Both the position numbers and the translations under genes were made by a program. From Pelagomonas calceolata (lineage: Eukaryota > Sar > Pelagophyceae > Pelagomonadales > Pelagomonadaceae), in the NCBI GenBank assembly GCA_918797485.1, contig CAKKNE010000004.1:310001-374000 (forward strand): a stretch of 64,000 bases of DNA, written 5' to 3'. Below, in pieces: positions 1 through 9,579 of the stretch. The notes under the pieces are model-generated. The model made no database searches and was not told the DNA's origin. It saw only the letters and a list, made by a program, of their open reading frames with translations. Position 1 is the stretch's first letter. Each line of letters begins with the position of its first letter.

Positions 1-3000
1 CCTTTACTGGAGGCCTTCGCGAACGCGACCACGGTACGGAACGGCAACTCCAGTCGTTTTGGGAAGTTCGTGCGAGTCTTCGTCGATCGGCTGTCGGGGA
101 CCGTTGCCAGCGCCACGGTCGACCACTACTTGCTGGAAAAAACGAGGTGCGTTTCACTGAATGAAGGCGAGCGGAACTTTCACGTTTTTTATCAATTAGT
201 AGCGGATTCTCATTTGAGGGCGGACGACCGGCGTTTGTTAAATCTTGGGAATCGCGTTCACCCGCCGCGCGACCAGCCGGACGATTATCAAGAGACCCTG
301 CGGTCGATGCGCGCTCTCTCGGTTCCGGAAGATGTGATCAAGGACATCTCATCGACTTTAAAAGGCATTTTAGCTGTCGGCGAGGCCCACTTCGAGAGCG
401 TAGAAATCCCGGGCCAAGATGCGGGTAGCAGGATGGCCAACGTGACGAGTGACGCGTCGAAGTGTCTGGGCGTGGCGTCCGACGACTTGGCGGAAGCTTT
501 TGTAGCGAGACGCGTCGCTGGTGTGCGCGTACCTAACAGCAGTAAGCAGGCCGAGGACGCCCGTGACGGGTTACTCAAAGCTTTGTATGCTAGGTTGTTC
601 GACAAGATCGTAGCGTTGGTGAACAGCGCTCTGGGTGATGACAGTTCAAAGCCGAACATGGGGAAGGACGAACGGTTGTTCGTGGGGTTACTTGACATCT
701 TTGGCTTTGAATCATTTGTTTCGAATAGTCTGGAGCAACTGTTAATTAACTACGCGAATGAACGGTTGCAAGCCCACTTCAACAACTTCGTCTTCGAGAC
801 GGAGGCGAAGTTGTATACGCAGGAGGACATACCGGTACCCCCGACGGCCTATGTAGATAACGCCGGGGTCGTCGCATCTCTCGAAGATGGCGTGCTGCGG
901 TTGTTGGACGAAGAATGCGCTTTACGGAGAGGTTCGGATCAACAGTTCGTGGCGAAATTGGATCGGGTCTCTGATGGGGATGTGCTAGCACCTTATAGGG
1001 GTACCGCGAGAACTGGAGGGGAACTCGTAGGGAGAGCCTTTATCATCTCTCATTTCGCGGGCAAGGTCACCTATACGACGGATGGCTTCGTGGCCAAGAA
1101 TAGAGATGCTCTCCCCGATGCGGGCGCGTCAACACTCGCCGCGTCCTCGAACCCGCTCGTAGCATCCCTCTTCGCAACATCGGTCGCTGTTGAGCGCAAA
1201 GGTGCTAGAGCGGCTAGACGAGGGAATAGACGAAGGGAGTGCGTCGCCAAGGCCTTCGGGAAATCACTAAAAGAGCTCACGCGGACGGTGGAGAGTACGA
1301 GACCGCAGTTCGTCCGCTGCGTGAAACCGAACGCCGACCAAGCGCCGGCGTCCTGGCGCGGCGCGCTGGTCTTGGAGCAATTAAGATATATGGGCCTCCT
1401 GCAAGTCGTCGAGGCTCGTAGAAGAGGCTACCCGCGACGGTACTCCTATGAAGCCTTTTTGAAAAGGTTCGGGAAACTCTGCGACATGACGCATTCTCCC
1501 AACCGGGAGGGCGCCGTGTGTTTGGTGGATGCTCTAGCGTCATCTTTATCTCTAGAGAGGGATGCCATTGTGGTCGGTCGTACGAAAGTGTTCCTAAGGG
1601 CAAGAGCGGAGGCTCTGATCGAAGGGGCACGGGACAAAGCCTTGCGCAAGTCGGCCCTCAAGGAGTTGGAAACGGCCATCGAGATGGAAAATGTGGATGC
1701 GTTGGAGGCGGCGGTCGCCATCGCTACCGAGTTGCGATTGGACGGGTCCGTGCTAGATAGAGCTAGAAGTAGAGTAGCGGTTCTGAGGTTCCGGAAGCAC
1801 ACCGCAAGCTTCAAGGAGGTCATGAAAGCTATACTGCCGGACATGCACCGCGACGTCTTGAAAGATATTTACAAGAATGCTTCTGTTTGTTTGGACGACG
1901 CCGCGCGTGTTGCGCAAGCGGAGACCACGGCGGCGTGGGCGATGGCCGCAGATATTGATACGTTTAAGCAGATCTTGCGGAGGTTGCGACGTAAATTGCG
2001 GAAGCTGGAAGAAAGGTGCAAGGCTGCTGCTTCTCTCGAGAGAGCGGGCAACGAGGTGATGGAGACGTGTCGCGATTTAGAATTAGTTGGTGAAGATGCG
2101 ATGCGCGTCCTCGAGAACGCGCGAGCGGACCTAGAAACGGCCCACAAAGCAGCCGAAGAGTCAGGTGTACCACCTACCGCGCCAGAAGCGCTGATTGCCC
2201 TGAAGGCGGCGGACGTTCTGGCCGTGGCCTTCGACCGTCATTTACAACAGGCCGAGGAAGAAAAAGCGGAAAGGGTCGCCTTCCTGGACCACATGCGCGA
2301 GGGCCAGGAGGAGGGCAAGGACGCGGACTCGCCGGCGACCATTGCAAGGAGGTCTGCCGTCGAGGTCGACCTCGACGTTCGTTTCCCGCGTCTTGTGTTT
2401 TTCGTTCGCGCGAGATGTACGCCACGCCCCGCGGACCTCCTCGCCGCGCTACGCCGTCGCCGCGTCGACGCTCTCGATGCACGCAGGCGGTGCCGCCGAC
2501 GTCGCCGCCGACGTCGCCGCCGACGTCGCGCGTCCGAGAAATGAAGCCGCCCCCCGTGCCGCCGCCGCCGGAAGTGACCGTGACGCCGCCCGATTCCTTG
2601 CCGGACGACGACGTGCAAGTGATCGTGCCGAAGCCCCCTGCTTATGCCGACGAGGCGCGACCGGCGACGTGGCTGTCGGACGCGGAGCAGCACGCCTGCC
2701 AGGCTTTATCTTCAAAGGTGTCGTCGGCGATTGTGGTCGCGGACGACCCGGAGCGACGGGCTCGCGCGTTAGCATTGGAGCGACCGGCCGTGAAGCTCCA
2801 AAAGAGCGGGTCGGAGTGGAAACGAGTTGTTGTGGAAAAGGATTCACTCGTGTGGCGCAACCAGAAGAAGTCGTCCTTTTCTCCGCGAAGTACGGGTACG
2901 GTGAAGCTCAAGGACGTGGAGCGAGTCTGCTTAGGCCCAGAAGTACCCAGAAGAGACGGCGAGGGCGGTTTGGTGGACGAGTATCATCTCCAAGTGAAAC

Positions 3001-4536
3001 CGTCGCACCGAGCCGCGTCGCGGTGGCACTACGTGACGGTGACGACGGTCCAGAGGGACTATGTGTTTGGTCTTGTCAGAACAGAGGAGGAAGACGACGA
3101 CGCGTGGAGCTTTGCGTTGCACCTCGAACGGCAGTGCGACTTCTTCGCTGGGAGGTCGAGACCCTTCGGCGCTGGTGTTCTCGCTAGAGCGCAGAAGGTG
3201 TGGCAGGAGGATGATGCCTATAGTACACAAAGGTCATTATCGAGGCTGTGTCCTGCTCTACGACCGCTGGCCCCGATCCTCGCTTCGCTGTCGGAGACGT
3301 CCTTCAAATCGTATAAGTTACCTAGAGGCGCGGCCTTCGGCGCGTCGGCGCCGGCGTCGCACGCGCCCTTGGCCTGGCTGCCCTGCGCCGTGCTCGATCA
3401 AGGGTGTCGAAGCGGCCTGGCGTTCGGGACGACGTTTGACCCCTGCGAACCTCGACCTGTTGAGGGGCCCTACCCCGTTCTCGTCTGTGTGGAAATCAAA
3501 TTTCGGACGCCCCACGCCATCGACGCAGCTCCTAGCTCACTGGTTGATTTCCACACAGGCTCTCGTGCAGTGCGAGAAATACGTCAAGGACACTTGTCCA
3601 CAACTAGTATCAACAAATATCACCTCAACGAGGAGACCGGCGCCGCAGTCACCACGAAGCCCGGCCCAGAACGCGGCCCAAGCTCTACGGAAGCGACCGT
3701 CCGCTAAAAGGCAAGTGCCGGACCGGCCGAAGCCGGTCCACTTATTCGCGGCGTGCGCTATGGGCGACCCTGATCTCGTGGAAGCGCTGGTGCTGCGGTG
3801 TCGCGTCAAGGTCGACGCTCGTTATCCGCAGGAAGATCCGCAACAGTGGGCACAGCTCTGTCCCCAGCAGGCCGACGCGGAACCGCACGAGGGGACTACT
3901 GCGTTGTGCTATGTCGTGACGTGGTGCGACGTGCTGGGCGAGGCCAATGTCGAGAAAGTAGCTAGACGGTTGATGCTACTCAGGGCGGACCCGGCTCTCG
4001 ATGACGGCCACCCCGACGTGCGGTTCCCGCCGCTATGCGCCGCGGTGGCCAATGGGTCGACGCAACTCGCCTTGTTACTGTTACACGCGGGCTCCGATCC
4101 CGATGTCCGGACGTCGGACGGTCGCCAGGCGATTCATGTCCTGAACTTGACGCGGAAGGAGGAAGATCGCGCGACTCTCTTAGAAGCTTTGGTCAACGCG
4201 GGCGCGGACGTCGACGCGACGACCAATAGTGGCGACGCTGCTTGTCATGTCGCCGCGCGCGAGGGCTTGCATGACGTGCTCTGCCGGCTTTTGGAATTTG
4301 GGGCGAACATGATGGCCGAAAACGGTCGGCACCAGCGCGGAAATCAACCAGTGAGTTAGGTTCTCGAGCAGACGCAGCTACGGAGAAAATATCGCGCCGA
4401 TGGCGTGGGGCGCCCGAAATTCGAATTCCACACAGGTGATGGATTGACTCCGGCCGAGGTCGCGTATGTCGAGCTGCAGGGCGATTCGTCGAAGGACGCG
4501 GCGGCGCTGGCGCGATGCCACGAGCTGCTTGCCTAA
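1..4536 (+). CDS. Myosin heavy chain with PH-like and ankyrin tail (5' partial)
   Basis: Actin-based motor. The frame is open from base 1, which encodes the switch I region (NSSRFGKF), so the P-loop lies upstream of the window. Switch II is DIFGFE near base 690; the SH1 helix region (LEQLRYMGLLQVVEARRRGY) is near 1375. After the converter comes a helical stretch without clear IQ motifs. The frame changes between about 2345 and 2560, where an intron whose borders I could not settle probably lies. Then come a Pro-rich linker, a PH-like domain (about 2790-3130), a linker, and ankyrin repeats (about 3730-4530). Two introner introns are placed at 3477-3558 and 4325-4435; removing the second gives an ankyrin-like join AEN/GDGLTPAEVA. 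The stop is TAA at 4534-4536. Myosins with unusual tails are common in stramenopiles. A split into two genes near 2.4 kb cannot be excluded. Confidence 0.85.
3485..3558 (+). mobile_element. Introner element IE1 (intron in myosin gene)
   Basis: Short element with terminal inverted repeats CTGTGTGGAAATCAA and TTGATTTCCACACAG. The flanking 8-mers gttctcgt (3477-3484) and gctctcgt (3559-3566) match at 7 of 8 bases, as expected of a target-site duplication. An intron from the GT at 3477 to the CAG at 3556-3558 (82 nt) moves the reading frame correctly from GPYP to ALVQCEKYV. A GT at 3489 inside the element would also keep frame. The interior carries GCCATCGACGC, found in most other copies here. 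Confidence 0.85.
4333..4435 (-). mobile_element. Introner element IE2, inserted antisense to its gene
   Basis: Reads as an introner on the minus strand: the + strand has GAAATCAACCAGTGAG at the left and CGCCCGAAATTCGAATTCC before CACAG at the right, the reverse complement of the IE1 ends. The intron GT at 4325 lies 8 bases before the element and the acceptor is CAG at 4433-4435 (111 nt). Splicing joins phase 1 codons and restores an ankyrin repeat. The flanking 8-mers (gtcggcac, gtgatgga) are no longer alike, so this looks like an older copy. Confidence 0.75.
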
Positions 4537-4626
4537 TTCAGAGTGCTGTTTATTTTTTCTCCGGAGTCGTAGTGTTGTTACGATTTTCTCTGGACTCGTC
4601 GTAGTTTCGTGCGGCGTTTTGCTTTT

Positions 4627-4652
4627 CTAGTGTCTTGCAGCTAGCTAATCAC
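4627..4652 (+). promoter_or_regulatory. CTAGTGTCTTRC quasi-palindrome, copy 1
   Basis: CTAGTGTCTTGCAGCTAGC is followed by TAATCAC. It is one of seven related motifs in the window (others near 10976, 16223, 34898, 37661, 46934, 58220), all upstream of start codons. This copy lies about 250 bases before the ATG at 4900. The role is inferred from position only. Confidence 0.45.
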
Positions 4653-4899
4653 CCAGCCAGAGCGAAGCAGAGCAGTCACAGTGCGCAGCGGTCGACCTTT
4701 CCTGGTGCAGAGAGCCGTGACGAGGTCGCGGCGCGCTCACACCCCGCGGGGCAACCTGTAGTTCAGAGAATTGGCGCTTTCCCCTGGCTGGGGCAGCCTC
4801 TGCTTGTCTGTCAAGCAAAGCATCGACGGCGTCGGCGCGAGCGTCAACAGCCTGTTCACTGGGAGAACTAGTCTGAACACGCGCGGCTTGGCATCTGCA

Positions 4900-5313
4900 A
4901 TGCCAGTTGTCCTTGACAAAAAGAATGCGGCCCCCAACCTCACGAGCGACGAGATCGTGAACACGGTCACGCAGATACTCTTGACAGATGACAAATTCGC
5001 GAACGAATTGGAACGCTGGTGCGAGCAGCACTGCGACCGGTTCTTCCTCGACGACGAGAGCGAGCACTTGATGGAGCACTGGAAGCTGCATGAGGATTTC
5101 TGCAACTTGTTCGAGAAGCGCATCGAGGCCTGCCTGACGGAGAACGGCTACTCCGTCGACGAGTTCTGGGACGCGCTCATGAAATTCGTCGACGGCCAGA
5201 AGGGCGCGACGGGCGCGGAGGGCTTCCTGCTCGAGGCCCTGCGGGCCTCGACGGATTACCGACAGTTCGCCGTGACGATGCGCCAGATGCGGCGCGACCG
5301 GTCGGGGAAGTAA
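4900..5313 (+). CDS. Small BART-like domain protein (ARL2BP/CFAP36-like)
   Basis: A 137-residue acidic, all-helical protein. The core FLDDESEHLMEHWKLHEDF followed by CNLFEKRIEACLTENGYSV and a C-terminal DYRQFAVTMRQM resembles the BART domain, which in ARL2-binding protein and CFAP36 binds small GTPases of the ARL2/ARL3 group. The family call rests on the spacing of aromatic and acidic residues and is moderate. The ATG at 4900 is the first in frame; the frame is open further upstream but without ATG. It lies 12 bases before the convergent stop of the next gene. If the call is right, a role in tubulin folding or ciliary traffic would be expected. Confidence 0.6.
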   Translation: MPVVLDKKNAAPNLTSDEIVNTVTQILLTDDKFANELERWCEQHCDRFFLDDESEHLMEHWKLHEDFCNLFEKRIEACLTENGYSVDEFWDALMKFVDGQKGATGAEGFLLEALRASTDYRQFAVTMRQMRRDRSGK

Positions 5314-5324
5314 AACTTGTATTG

Positions 5325-6326
5325 TTATGGGAGGTCGAGCGAACCCAGTGCGTCGACGGGCTTGACGCTCGCGGCGGCCGCCGTAGAGGCGGCGCCGGAT
5401 CCGTAGCGGGCCTTCCAAACGAGACGACCGACGAACAGAAGTGAAACATAATATGTGAGCATCATCGCGTAGAGAACCAGGAACGATGCCCGGGGATTCG
5501 GGCTTTTCTGACCAGCCAAGACGTAGCCGGCCAACCCTGAGAGAATATGGAGCCCGGTTGAGATGAGCGCCGCGGTCTGCAGACAGGTGAGCCGAAGTTT
5601 TGCGGCTGCACGGGATTCGACAGCGCAGACGTCAAAGATGGCCACGAGGTAGAACCAGGCGACATACAACGAGATGCTAAAAGTAACGGCGGCAAAAAAC
5701 CGGTCGGATGTCCTCCGCCCATCGACACCCATAGCAGCCGCTCCCACAGCTATCAATATCTGAAGCCCCGCGACTTTCAGAAGCCTGTTCGTGTAGTGCT
5801 CCGCCTGGCTCGCCAGACCTCCCCGCTTGCGGAGCAGCTCGACCATAAGTCGACACAGCCATGGATAACAAACCGCGTTGACGCCTTGCGCGAAGATCTG
5901 TAGAACGGCCTCCTCGTACCTCTTGACAGACCAAAACGCGAGAAATTCAGTAATAATTTGGCAGGACGCATGGACGCGGAGAACCTGAATCGCGCGTCGC
6001 CCGGCCTCGGACGAATCGAGGGTCCCAAAAATGAGCCCGAATAATGCCGTCCAGCAAACGGGCCAAGCGTAGCAAATCACCTGCATCGAATTGCTGTAAA
6101 AGCCCATTGGGCTGAACAGCGCGGAGCCCACCATGCCGACAGAGACGAACACGCATAAGAGGATGGTTAAATAAAAGTTGCGCGCGTATTCCGCGAGCGG
6201 CTGGTCGACCTCCTCTGCGTCGGCTGCCGGTGCGCCTAGATGCTGCTGCAGCGCATCGAGCTGCTTGGCCAGCAAGCTCTGCTTGCCCTCGATCTCGTCG
6301 TACCATTGGTCGCTGCGCGCTGCCAT
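5325..6326 (-). CDS. Multi-pass membrane protein, tandem family member 1
   Basis: 333 residues. I do not recognise the family. A short N-terminal heptad-like stretch (LLAKQLDALQQHLGA) precedes about eight hydrophobic segments. Two segments are shared with the next two genes: FGTLDSSEAGRRAI and AIFDVCAVESRAAAKLRL, plus the C-terminal tail SVKPVDALGSLDLP. The frame extends upstream to 6488, but the ATG at 6326 aligns with the starts of the paralogues and gives a similar length. The three genes lie head to tail on the minus strand and must derive from local duplication. Function unknown; receptor- or channel-like topology is only an impression. Confidence 0.85.
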   Translation of the reverse strand: MAARSDQWYDEIEGKQSLLAKQLDALQQHLGAPAADAEEVDQPLAEYARNFYLTILLCVFVSVGMVGSALFSPMGFYSNSMQVICYAWPVCWTALFGLIFGTLDSSEAGRRAIQVLRVHASCQIITEFLAFWSVKRYEEAVLQIFAQGVNAVCYPWLCRLMVELLRKRGGLASQAEHYTNRLLKVAGLQILIAVGAAAMGVDGRRTSDRFFAAVTFSISLYVAWFYLVAIFDVCAVESRAAAKLRLTCLQTAALISTGLHILSGLAGYVLAGQKSPNPRASFLVLYAMMLTYYVSLLFVGRLVWKARYGSGAASTAAAASVKPVDALGSLDLP

Positions 6327-6510
6327 TTGCTTCACCAGAATTATATGCCGCGGAATCGCATTCGTGCGCGCGATTCGGGCTGCCCCAGCGCCAGCGCCCC
6401 GCCCAGCGCCGCGCGCGCGATCTCTGCGCCCGTGCGGGTCGAGATCGCGCGCGGGTCGAATCTTGAGTGCCGACATGACCGCACGCATCTTAGAACATAT
6501 TACTTATAAG

Positions 6511-7497
6511 TTACGCGCCGGGCAGGTCGAGCGAACCCAATCCATCGATTGGCTTCACCGCGGCCGGGGAGTCGTCGCGCCCATGATGATACCGCGCGAC
6601 CCAGACGAGGCGACCCACGGGTACGATTGAGGAGAAACCAGTAGCCAGCATGACGTGACCAACCAATAATACCACAGCCCCTGGCGGCTCTTTCTGGCTG
6701 GATAAGACGTATCCGCAAAGGCCTGAGAGGACGAACGCACCGACAAGGATGAGCGCTGTCGCCTGGATGCATGAGAGTCGCAGCTTGGCAGCCTCGCGCC
6801 TGTTGACTGCTGCGACGTCGAAGATCGCAATCATATACTTCCACGCAAATGACATCGAGGCGCTGAAGACGAATGTGGCATAAATCCGCGGGTAGGTCTC
6901 CTTTCGGTTGATGCCTTGGCCGACGGCAGCCACCAGGAGCAATATCTGGAAGCCCGCAAGCTTGAGAGAGCGCGAGGTGTAGTACTCTGCCTGGGCCCTC
7001 CGCGACCCCCGCCTCCGGAGCAGTTCGATCATGGATCCGCATAGCCAGGGCAAATAGAAGATGTTAATTAAAAATTGGAAGATGGCGAAGAGAGCCTGCC
7101 CGCGAAGGCCCGAGGTCCAGTGGAGAAGAGGCACAACGATCAGGTGGGCGACGCAACAGAGACGGAGCAGTCTGATGGCACGCCGCCCAGCTTCCGCCGA
7201 GTCGAGTGTTCCGAAACAGAGGCCGAATATCGCGGTCCAAGGAAGGGGCCAAAGGAGGTATCCAAATTGGGATAAATTGCCTTCGATGCCGCCGGCCGCC
7301 GTAAACGATATGACCAGCCCCGACGAGCAGTTGTAGATGAGCAACGCGACAGTCGCGGCGAAGACGCGGTTATACTCGGCGGCCGGAAGATCCACGTCCT
7401 CCGCTTCCGCTGGCGTCACCCCTAACTGCTTCTCCAGCGCGTCTATGCGTGAGTGCTGCCTGCTTAGCAACGCGCGCAAATCTTCTGCTTCTGCCAT
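6511..7497 (-). CDS. Multi-pass membrane protein, tandem family member 2
   Basis: 328 residues, paralogue of its two neighbours. It starts MAEAEDLRALLSRQHSRI, has a heptad-like N-terminus ending LGVTPAEAEDVDLPAAEY, then about eight hydrophobic segments. Shared segments: FGTLDSAEAGRRAIRLLR and AIFDVAAVNRREAAKLRL; the tail is AAVKPIDGLGSLDLPGA. A GCTAGCTTACGG sequence lies about ten bases upstream of the ATG, resembling half of the dispersed promoter motif. The 184-base gap to member 1 holds nothing recognisable. The family is not recognised. Confidence 0.85.
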   Translation of the reverse strand: MAEAEDLRALLSRQHSRIDALEKQLGVTPAEAEDVDLPAAEYNRVFAATVALLIYNCSSGLVISFTAAGGIEGNLSQFGYLLWPLPWTAIFGLCFGTLDSAEAGRRAIRLLRLCCVAHLIVVPLLHWTSGLRGQALFAIFQFLINIFYLPWLCGSMIELLRRRGSRRAQAEYYTSRSLKLAGFQILLLVAAVGQGINRKETYPRIYATFVFSASMSFAWKYMIAIFDVAAVNRREAAKLRLSCIQATALILVGAFVLSGLCGYVLSSQKEPPGAVVLLVGHVMLATGFSSIVPVGRLVWVARYHHGRDDSPAAVKPIDGLGSLDLPGA

Positions 7498-7683
7498 CGT
7501 GCTGCCGAGACTGCTAGCTTACGGTCGCGCCTGCATCACGTGCAGTGCATTATTCGCATTCATGCGATTAGGCAGCCCGATTTCGTATCGAGCAGCGCCG
7601 CGGGCAGCCGCGCTGCAGATCGCGTGCGGGTCGAGCAAATCCGGCATCGACTCAATATGATTACCTAGGACATCCTACTTATG

Positions 7684-8670
7684 TTACGCCCCAGGCAGGT
7701 CGAGCGAACCCAGTGCATCGACTGGCTTGACGCTCGCGGCCGGGGGGACATCGCGCCCACGACGCGCGACATAGACGAGGCGACCGACGAACGCCATCGT
7801 GATCCAACCAGAACCCATCATCACGTAGCCCACCGCGAATGAAGCCCATCTAGATGGCCTCCGCTGACTAGCTAAAATGTATCCTGCAAGCCCAGCGAGG
7901 AGGTTCACACCCCAAAAAGCAAGCGTCGTCGCCTGCAACGGCGAGAGTCGCAGCTTGGCAACAGCGCGACTGTCTACATTGCAGACGTCAAAGATAGCCG
8001 TCAGGTAGACCCAAGAGCTGCTCAGCACGACGGAGAAGACGAAGGTGGCGTAGACCCTTGCGTACGACTCGCGTCCGATGCCCTGGGCCAAGGCGGTTAT
8101 AGCTAGCAAGATCTGAAATCCCAAGACTTTCATGGCGCGATTCGTGTACAGCTGCGCCTGTGTTGTCAGCGCACCCCTAGCCCGAAGGGTCTCAAGCATC
8201 ATCTTGCCCATCCATGGCCAGAAAATCGCGTTCACTATAAACATGACGAACAGGAACACAGCGACCTCGCGCCTCCCGCTGTTCCACCAGAGGAGCGGAA
8301 TGACCACGACTTGGATGATAGCCCAGCCACGATATATTAGAAGGGCGTGCCGTCCGGCGACCGACGAGTCCATGGTTCCCAGCACCAGAGCCATTAGTAC
8401 AGTCCAGCACATGGGCCACAAAAGCGTTTCGACTTGTCCCAAATCACCTTCCATTCCGCTGGTAAACGCGGCGATGGACATTGCTATGCTATCCCACAAG
8501 AGAAACGCGGCTGTCGCCAGGAACACGCGCCTGTATTCGGCGGCCGGTACATCCGCCTCGTCCTCCGGTGTGCTGACGCCCAACTTCTTCTGCAGAGTGA
8601 TAATCTGCGATTGCTGGCTCGCCAGCAGTTGCTGCAGCGCTTCCAGCTCGTTCCTCCATTGCGCATCCAT
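7684..8670 (-). CDS. Multi-pass membrane protein, tandem family member 3
   Basis: 328 residues, third paralogue. It starts MDAQWRNELEALQQLLASQQ, then LGVSTPEDEADVPAAEYRRV, then about eight hydrophobic segments. The conserved blocks are more diverged (LGTMDSSVAGRHAL; AIFDVCNVDSRAVAKLRL), while the tail SVKPVDALGSLDLPGA is nearly identical across all three. Conservation of the extreme C-terminus suggests a sorting signal or a partner-binding peptide; that is inference. The 205 bases upstream to the next gene show no recognisable signal. Confidence 0.85.
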   Translation of the reverse strand: MDAQWRNELEALQQLLASQQSQIITLQKKLGVSTPEDEADVPAAEYRRVFLATAAFLLWDSIAMSIAAFTSGMEGDLGQVETLLWPMCWTVLMALVLGTMDSSVAGRHALLIYRGWAIIQVVVIPLLWWNSGRREVAVFLFVMFIVNAIFWPWMGKMMLETLRARGALTTQAQLYTNRAMKVLGFQILLAITALAQGIGRESYARVYATFVFSVVLSSSWVYLTAIFDVCNVDSRAVAKLRLSPLQATTLAFWGVNLLAGLAGYILASQRRPSRWASFAVGYVMMGSGWITMAFVGRLVYVARRGRDVPPAASVKPVDALGSLDLPGA

Positions 8671-8875
8671 AGCAGCCGTCGCGTTACATCTTCGCAGGCT
8701 GCCCCATTGCGATCGGCGCGCGCGCCCGCAGCGGCTGCCACAGCGCTTGGCAGCCTCTCGCGCAGCGCGAGCAGGCGCTGCGCCAACCTACTAGCCGGAG
8801 TCACGACAGGCTTCTTCTTACAACGCATGGAAGGCGCGGCACCGGTGTGCCGCGCGAGGAGGGAAGAGGGGGGGG

Positions 8876-9205
8876 TCAGGGGTGGCGCGACCGCATGACG
8901 GCCGCGGGCGCGAAGGCGCCCTGCGTCGCGATGTCGCGTTCGACCATGGATTCGAAGAGCAGGCCGCGTTTCTTGGCGACGCCGCGCCAGGCCTCATCAT
9001 GCAAAACCTTCTCCGTCTCCGCGGTTAATGACTGCGGCTGCGTCTCGAGGCCGCCGACGGCGCGGAGTTCCGAGGAGTCGAAGTAGGTCTGCGGGTTGTC
9101 GAGGCTCGTGAGGAAGGCGGGAGGAACCGGTTCCGTCGATCGCGACCAGGTGGAGCCCCGGCGGAGCAGGGCCCTCATCGTCGTTCTGCGGAGCAGCAGG
9201 GCCAT
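8876..9205 (-). CDS. Small hypothetical protein, possibly mitochondrial
   Basis: 109 residues from the ATG at 9205 (MALLLRRTTMRALLRRGSTW). The N-terminus is rich in Arg, Leu and Thr with no acidic residue over about 20 positions, as in a mitochondrial presequence. The rest (FLTSLDNPQTYFDSSELRAV, then a charged stretch ending APAAVMRSRHP) is not recognised. The codon pattern and balanced composition favour a real protein over a chance frame, but there is no family support. Confidence 0.45.
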   Translation of the reverse strand: MALLLRRTTMRALLRRGSTWSRSTEPVPPAFLTSLDNPQTYFDSSELRAVGGLETQPQSLTAETEKVLHDEAWRGVAKKRGLLFESMVERDIATQGAFAPAAVMRSRHP

Positions 9206-9480
9206 GGGGCAGCCTTCCGCAAGTCTGTAGGAAGTAGGGATCCCCGCGGGACTTCTTCTGCGGCGCGGTGGGGGCTCGTTGCTTGAGCACGGCGCGGCTT
9301 CTCTGTTTCCTTCGCGGCGCTGGGAGATCATGTTCTGATGTCAACAGCCCCGCGCGCAGGTCTCCGGGCGGATTCGGGGGTCGCCGAGTTATGGGCAGAG
9401 TCCTCGGACCCGCCTCGCACGACCTAAGGGAGCTCGAGCGAAGTCGCGCGGCAACGTCGCGTCACCTCAATGATACCGCC
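9206..9480. other. Intergenic, no gene seen
   Basis: Upstream of the minus-strand gene at 8876-9205 and downstream of the one at 9580. Apart from the 3' element described separately (9481-9541), I see only GC-rich sequence. No RNA gene or conserved frame was recognised. Confidence 0.4.
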
Positions 9481-9541
9481 GATGAATCGGCGACGAGCGG
9501 GGTCTCCCCAGGGGTCCGGCCCACTAGTCCTAGCACCGTAC
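9481..9541 (-). repeat. Gene-3'-end element, copy 1
   Basis: On the minus strand this reads GGTGCTAGGACTAGTGGGCC then GGACCCCTGGGG and, further on, CGCCGATTCATC. It lies 39 bases after the stop of the gene at 9580-10776, in sense orientation. About 55 bases match the copy at 13733. Five such elements occur in the window. Confidence 0.6.
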
Positions 9542-9579
9542 AATAGACAGCTCAATGATAAAACTTCAAACTAAAAAAC

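Noticed and set aside
2490-2544. Poly-Arg C-terminus of the first myosin frame
   Set aside because: It is a read-through of a 12-bp GACGTCGCCGCC repeat; the true path continues in another frame into the PH-like domain.
3489-3558. Intron donor inside IE1 (GTGGAAATC) instead of the flanking GT
   Set aside because: It also keeps the frame, but the flanking donor is the one required at 4325, 16791, 21016 and 50133, so a single rule explains all; transcripts would decide.
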